NCBI GenBank assembly: GCA_030530775.1
Contig: JAUMUG010000002.1
Span: forward strand, 310,001 to 374,000
Reading direction: 5' to 3'
From: Lautropia sp.
GTDB lineage: Bacteria > Pseudomonadota > Gammaproteobacteria > Burkholderiales > Burkholderiaceae_E
DNA: 64,000 bases
Positions 60,304 to 64,000 of the stretch are shown here, piece by piece. Made by a program: the position numbers and the translations under genes. Numbering within the stretch: position 1 is the first letter of the stretch; each line of letters starts with the position of its first letter. The notes under the pieces were generated by a model. The model was given only the letters and a program-made list of their open reading frames with translations. It made no database searches and was not told the origin of the DNA.

Positions 60304-60717
60304 TACCTGACCTTGTATTTTGCCTAAAACTTACCTTAAGGTTCGTATCGGACTTCTGAGTACCTTATTTCATAATCAATTTACCAACGCTATACTGAAC
60401 GGGCAGTTCGATTCCACGGTAGTCTACCTTGCAGAATCCCGAAGATCCGCATATTCACTGGCCTCTGGGGTAATCCGGACAAGCAAGCCCCCAGAAATCG
60501 GGATGAAAGTATTCGGAAACTGGGAGAAAAACAGGAGACAGACATTCCGTTGCAGGACATCGGAATCGGGCCCGAGGAATGACCGTCGAGCCGGGCTACC
60601 GGGCCGTGGACGCGGACAACCCGGAAGTGAAGCGGCTTCACCGGGGGCAGACACCATGCGGCGGCGGCCCGTCTGGGGCCGGGCGGTTTTCAGTGGGTCA
60701 TGACGACTCCGTTCAAC
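60304..60717. other. 414-bp intergenic region between hxlR and the inverted-repeat cassette
   Basis: The first 110 bases are AT-rich and hold the likely hxlR promoter plus the palindrome ACCTTAAGGT (60333-60342). The rest is GC-rich without a supported gene. Confidence 0.45.
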
Positions 60718-60807
60718 CGGTCGACGCCGGGCGTGGACGGACGGAATCGGGCCGTGTTGGCTTCTCGTCGATCGGATTCGGCGTGACGGATGGATTTTTC
60801 GGGCCGG
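60718..60807 (+). repeat. left arm of an inverted repeat flanking the CMD gene
   Basis: About 90 bases that recur in reverse complement at 61289-61375. A central run from about 60741 to 60798 (starting CGGAATCGGGCCG) agrees at nearly every base. The left arm has four extra bases (GTGG). The outer ends read CGGTCGACG on both sides. Confidence 0.85.
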
Positions 60808-60829
60808 CCAATCAATCTCAGGAGATTTT

Positions 60830-61252
60830 ATGAAAAAATTGATTGCAGCGTTAGCGTTGATTGGGTGTGTGACGACGAGCCATGCACAAGAAAACGGACA
60901 AACCGCAACGACCGACAGTCTTGCCGCCCAAGCTCCGACACAGGTTACGATAGGTCGAGAAAGGCTGGGAAAATTCGCGCCTAAATTTGCCGAAATCAAC
61001 GACGACATCGTATATGGCCAAATCTGGTCGAGAGAACAGGAACTGCCGCTCAGGGAGCGTTCCATGATCACCATCGCCGCCATGATCGCCAGTAACAATT
61101 TCGACCAGTTGAAATTCCAAATGGAACGCGCCAAAGCATACGGTGTGACCAAACAGGAAATGTCCGAACTCATTACCCATCTGTCGTTCTATGTCGGCGG
61201 ACCGAGGGCATGGTCGGCCTTTGAGCGTGCAATAGAGGTTTACGGCGAATAA
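60830..61252 (+). CDS. exported carboxymuconolactone-decarboxylase-family protein
   Basis: 140 residues. A short signal peptide (MKKLIAALALIGCVTTSHA) is followed by a CMD-type helical domain with LPLRERSMITIAAMIAS and MSELITHLSFYVGGPRAWSAF. The AhpD-type CxxC pair is missing, so a peroxidase role is not supported. The His in THLS is conserved in the decarboxylase branch. The ATG follows CAGGAG. The gene is clearly less GC-rich than neighbours, uses AAA/TTG codons early, and lies between two nearly 90-bp inverted repeats, pointing to recent acquisition. HxlR is the probable regulator. Confidence 0.87.
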   Translation: MKKLIAALALIGCVTTSHAQENGQTATTDSLAAQAPTQVTIGRERLGKFAPKFAEINDDIVYGQIWSREQELPLRERSMITIAAMIASNNFDQLKFQMERAKAYGVTKQEMSELITHLSFYVGGPRAWSAFERAIEVYGE

Positions 61253-61288
61253 CGCCCTTTTCTCCCCGAAAGGGAGGGATTTCATCTA

Positions 61289-61375
61289 GTCGGCCCGTAA
61301 AATCCATCCGTCACGCCGAATCCGATCGACGAGAAGCCAACGCGGCCCGATTCCGTCCGTGCCCAACGTCGACCG
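61289..61375 (-). repeat. right arm of the inverted repeat
   Basis: Reverse complement of 60718-60807 with a handful of differences and a four-base gap. Outer ends are CGTCGACCG. No obvious target duplication is seen next to the arms (TCCGTTCAAC to the left, ATGTGGACAG to the right). Confidence 0.85.
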
Positions 61376-62130
61376 ATGTGGACAGCAGCGCACACAGTAC
61401 AAAGAAATGTAATGACCCAGCAGAACCTGCACAGTTCATGCCTCCAAGCATGACATCTATGTCCGATGATCGGAACAGCCCCAGCCACCACACCGGCTCT
61501 CCGACCGGGGATTCACTCCAGATCCCGGGAACGTCGGAATCTCCCATGTCACCTTGGCGGCGCCCCCGCATCCTGCGGGACCGACGCCCGCCGAGGCCGG
61601 ACACCGTGACGTTTCGACCTCCACCCGCCGCATTCCACCCTGGAGCCGGCCCCGATGCCGGAAAAGCCGGGCCACCGCTCTCCATTTTCCGTTGCTCCAA
61701 AAGCCTGCCCATCCACGCTTTTCCGTTGCGTCGAATCTTGCCTGGGCCGTTTCCTGGCGACAAACCCGCGACGAATCACGACATGGTAGCAGCCATTCAT
61801 GAGAACGGACTCCCATCGAGATGACGAGACGGCTTGCGGCAAAAACGATCACCAATACAGACGACGGCCGCCCCGCTCACGACCGGCCCTTCCTGCCGGA
61901 TTATCAATGCCCGTCGACTATTTATTATCCCATCGTCGATAGTCGTTATCGATCGAGTAGACGAATATTCACGCCTCGTGCACCATTCTTCCACTCGGCG
62001 CATTACCTGATCATCAGTATCTTTGTCAACGCCAAAAAGCGGTTTCTCTGATCCAGGTCATATCGAGTCTAAATCCCACCCGCGGTGCCAGACAGGGGCA
62101 ACGAGACAGACGATAATAAAGGAGTCTGTC
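61376..62130. other. 755-bp intergenic region upstream of the nqr operon
   Basis: No convincing gene. An AT-rich stretch at about 61900-62000 is the probable promoter region. It contains the inverted repeat CGACTAT (61915-61921) / ATAGTCG (61939-61945) with a 17-base spacer, and the palindrome GAATATTC (61963-61970). A weak FNR-like site (TGATCCAGGTCA) lies near 62050. Confidence 0.4.
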
Positions 62131-62166
62131 ATGCATCTCGTGGCACGACGACGCTTTCTTTGCTGA
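62131..62166 (+). CDS. candidate leader peptide ORF upstream of nqrA
   Basis: ATG 62131 is preceded by a strong AAAGGAG with seven-base spacing and opens an 11-codon frame (MHLVARRRFLC) ending in TGA. Three consecutive Arg codons and a terminal Cys are notable. It lies 119 bases ahead of nqrA. No attenuator hairpin with a T-tract follows, so a translational rather than classical attenuation role would be needed. Confidence 0.35.
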   Translation: MHLVARRRFLC

Positions 62167-62285
62167 ATCAAACACTTAGCAAGACAGCCCCACGTTCTGC
62201 GAAAAACATCGGCATTGAAGACGGCGACGGTCGTTTATTCGTAGAATTCTGCTACATCCAAGTAGAGTGAATAGGCACGAACGAG

Positions 62286-63635
62286 ATGGTCAAGATCAAG
62301 CGTGGCCTGGATATTCCCATTTCCGGCACGCCTGTCCAGCAGATCAGTGACGCCAAGCCAGTGCGCAGCGTCGCGGTCATCGGTTTCGACTACAACGGTC
62401 TGAAACCGACCATGGCTGTACAGGTGGGTGACCGGGTCAGGAAAGGCCAACCCCTGTTTTCCGACAAAACGAACCCCGGCGTGCACATGACCGCCCCCGC
62501 CGCTGGCGTCGTCAGCGCCATCCACCGGGGGGAACGCCGTGTCCTGCAATCCGTCGTCATCGATGTGGCCGGCGAAGACAAGGAGGACAGCGAAATCCAG
62601 TTCGCCCGCTTCGATGCCGGTCAGCTGGACGGCCTGAGCGATGCGGAGGTCCGGGAGAATCTCCAAGCCTCGGGGCTCTGGGTCGCACTGCGCACCCGGC
62701 CCTACAGCAAGACCCCCCGAATCGACGCCAAGGCCGCGGCCATTTTCGTCACGGCCATCGATACCCATCCGCTGGCCGCCGATCCGGTCACGGTCATCCA
62801 GACCCAGGCCGATGCCTTCAGGCACGGGCTGCAGGTGTTGCTACGGCTGGCGCCCGTCTATCTCTGCAAGGCCCCCGGTGCACAGCTGCCCGGCGAGAAC
62901 TTGCCCGGCCTCGAGGTCGAAAGCTTCGAAGGCCCGCACCCGGCCGGCCTGCCCGGCACGCACATCCACTTCCTCCACCCGGTCGACACCACGCGCACCG
63001 TCTGGCAGATCGGCTATCAGGATGTGATCGCCGTCGGCAAGCTGTTCACCACCGGGCGCCTCTGGACCGAGCGGGTGGTTGCCCTGGCCGGTCCGGTCGT
63101 CAGGCTCCCCCGCCTGGTGCGCACCCGCCTGGGCGCCAACCTCGGCGAACTGACCCGCGGCGAGCTCGAAGGCAACGACAACCGGGTGGTCTCCGGCTCA
63201 CTGCTCGGTGGCCGCATCGCCCGTGGCGCCTGCGATTTCCTCGGCCGTTTCCATCTGCAGGTCAGCTGCCTGGCCGAAGGCACCGACCGGCAGATGTTCC
63301 ATTTCCTGCGCCCCGGCTTCGACAAGCACTCGGTCACCGGCGCCTTCATCTGGGGACTGCTGGGCCGCAAGCCGCTGGACATGACCACCACCACCAACGG
63401 CAGCCCACGTGCCATGGTGCCGACCGGCAGCTATGAAGCCGTGATGCCGTTGGACATCCTGGCGACGCAGCTGCTGCGCGCGCTGATCGTGGGTGACACC
63501 GCCATGGCGCAGAAACTCGGCTGCCTCGAGCTGGATGAAGAAGACCTGGCACTCTGTACCTACGTCTGTGCCGGCAAATATGAGTATGGCCCGATTCTGC
63601 GGGACAACCTGACCCGTATCGAGAAGGAGGGCTGA
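62286..63635 (+). CDS. nqrA: Na+-translocating NADH:quinone reductase subunit A
   Basis: 449-residue subunit of the Na+-NQR, which couples NADH-quinone electron flow to Na+ export. Family segments include [74 protein letters not shown] and the C-terminal [29 protein letters not shown] 62286 has a GAACGAG stretch upstream. nqrB follows after three bases, giving the start of nqrABCDEF. Confidence 0.95.
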   Translation: MVKIKRGLDIPISGTPVQQISDAKPVRSVAVIGFDYNGLKPTMAVQVGDRVRKGQPLFSDKTNPGVHMTAPAAGVVSAIHRGERRVLQSVVIDVAGEDKEDSEIQFARFDAGQLDGLSDAEVRENLQASGLWVALRTRPYSKTPRIDAKAAAIFVTAIDTHPLAADPVTVIQTQADAFRHGLQVLLRLAPVYLCKAPGAQLPGENLPGLEVESFEGPHPAGLPGTHIHFLHPVDTTRTVWQIGYQDVIAVGKLFTTGRLWTERVVALAGPVVRLPRLVRTRLGANLGELTRGELEGNDNRVVSGSLLGGRIARGACDFLGRFHLQVSCLAEGTDRQMFHFLRPGFDKHSVTGAFIWGLLGRKPLDMTTTTNGSPRAMVPTGSYEAVMPLDILATQLLRALIVGDTAMAQKLGCLELDEEDLALCTYVCAGKYEYGPILRDNLTRIEKEG

Positions 63636-63638
63636 TCC

Positions 63639-64000
63639 ATGAAGGCTTTGAGAGCACTGCTGGACAAGGTCGAACCGTTCGTCCAAAAGGGCGGCAAGTT
63701 CGAAAAATTCTATGCGCTGTACGAAGCGGCCGATACCTTCCTGTACCGGCCGGGACTGGTCACCCGGACCACCGCCCACGTGCGCGACAGCATCGACCTG
63801 AAGCGCATGATGATCCTGGTCTGGCTCTGTACCTTCCCGCCGATGCTGTTCGGTATGTGGAACGTCGGCCATCAGGCCAACCTGGTCTTTGCCGCCCAAC
63901 CCGATCTGCTGGCGGCACAGACCGGCTGGCACTTCCAGGTGATCCGGATGCTGGCGGGCTTCGACCCGGCCAGCCTCTATGACAACCTGATCCATGGTGC
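63639..64000 (+). CDS. nqrB: Na+-translocating NADH:quinone reductase subunit B (5' part)
   Basis: Membrane subunit of the Na+-NQR that carries covalently bound FMN. Only the first 120 codons are present and the FMN-attachment threonine lies past the window edge. MKALRALLDKVEP, TFLYRPGLVTRTTAHVRDSIDLKRMM and ILVWLCTFPPMLFGMWNVGHQA match NqrB. ATG 63639 follows AAGGAGG at nine bases. Confidence 0.94.
   Translation, partial: MKALRALLDKVEPFVQKGGKFEKFYALYEAADTFLYRPGLVTRTTAHVRDSIDLKRMMILVWLCTFPPMLFGMWNVGHQANLVFAAQPDLLAAQTGWHFQVIRMLAGFDPASLYDNLIHG

Noticed and set aside
60579..60833. 84-codon plus-strand frame running through the left repeat arm
   Set aside because: The translated C-terminal part is the repeat itself, which also appears translated in the opposite arm, so it reflects the repeat and not a gene.
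62085..62270. 61-codon plus-strand frame before nqrA
   Set aside because: No ribosome-binding site and no conserved feature. The better-supported short frame at 62131 overlaps it in another frame.

Overview
The window looks like a GC-rich chromosomal segment from a betaproteobacterium, most likely Burkholderiales. The reasons are the order aroA-cmk-rpsA-ihfB-lapA-lapB, paired pilT and pilU, a PutA with an N-terminal DNA-binding domain, and protein sequences of betaproteobacterial character throughout. A Lautropia-like organism is a guess that a protein search could settle. No phage, insertion sequence, CRISPR array, rRNA or tRNA gene was seen. Most of the window is ordinary core genome with a few accessory islands.

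Layout. 1-2 kb: the 5' part of uvrD (cut by the window edge) and a cytochrome b561-type membrane protein. 2.6-10 kb: a plus-strand run of leuS, lptE, holA, proA, hemJ and a THUMP-domain RNA methyltransferase. 10-14 kb: an unknown membrane-anchored protein and the twitching-motility ATPases pilU and pilT on the minus strand. 14.2-19.6 kb: the PLP-homeostasis protein YggS, the manganese regulator MntR and a divergent four-gene Mn/Zn ABC transporter, with an MntR-type palindrome over its promoter and a strongly folding 5' leader. 19.6-23.6 kb: a minus-strand triad of Ser/Thr kinase, PP2C phosphatase and vWA protein (the YegI/PphC/YegL or TerY-P type). 24-29.6 kb: an alpha/beta hydrolase, a HAD phosphatase, rpsT, murJ and a luciferase-like oxidoreductase. 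29.7-35.9 kb: a CobW GTPase, a CGLCG small protein and an HpPgdA-like deacetylase in one operon, then ubiA, ackA and a ComEA-like protein.

36-43 kb: lapB, lapA, ihfB, rpsA, cmk and aroA, all on the minus strand. 43-48.3 kb: an orphan gene, an FKBP isomerase, glnS, then a DUF2325 gene behind a promoter overlapped by a Fur-like box and followed by a coupled 33-residue membrane microprotein. 48.6-53.4 kb: a DUF3108 protein, two TPM-domain proteins, LemA and phospholipase PldA. 53.8-59.7 kb: trifunctional putA and an NhaC antiporter. 59.9-61.4 kb: an HxlR regulator and a less GC-rich exported carboxymuconolactone-decarboxylase-like gene enclosed by nearly 90-bp inverted repeats. 62.1-64 kb: the start of the Na+-translocating NADH:quinone reductase operon (nqrA, nqrB cut by the edge), preceded by a possible 11-codon leader ORF.

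Functionally the window combines translation and envelope housekeeping with metal homeostasis (MntR/Mn transporter, Fur-like site, CobW) and sodium/proline energetics (PutA, NhaC, Nqr). The parts most worth following are the DUF2325/microprotein unit, the folded leader of the Mn transporter, the kinase-phosphatase-vWA triad beside it, and the inverted-repeat cassette.
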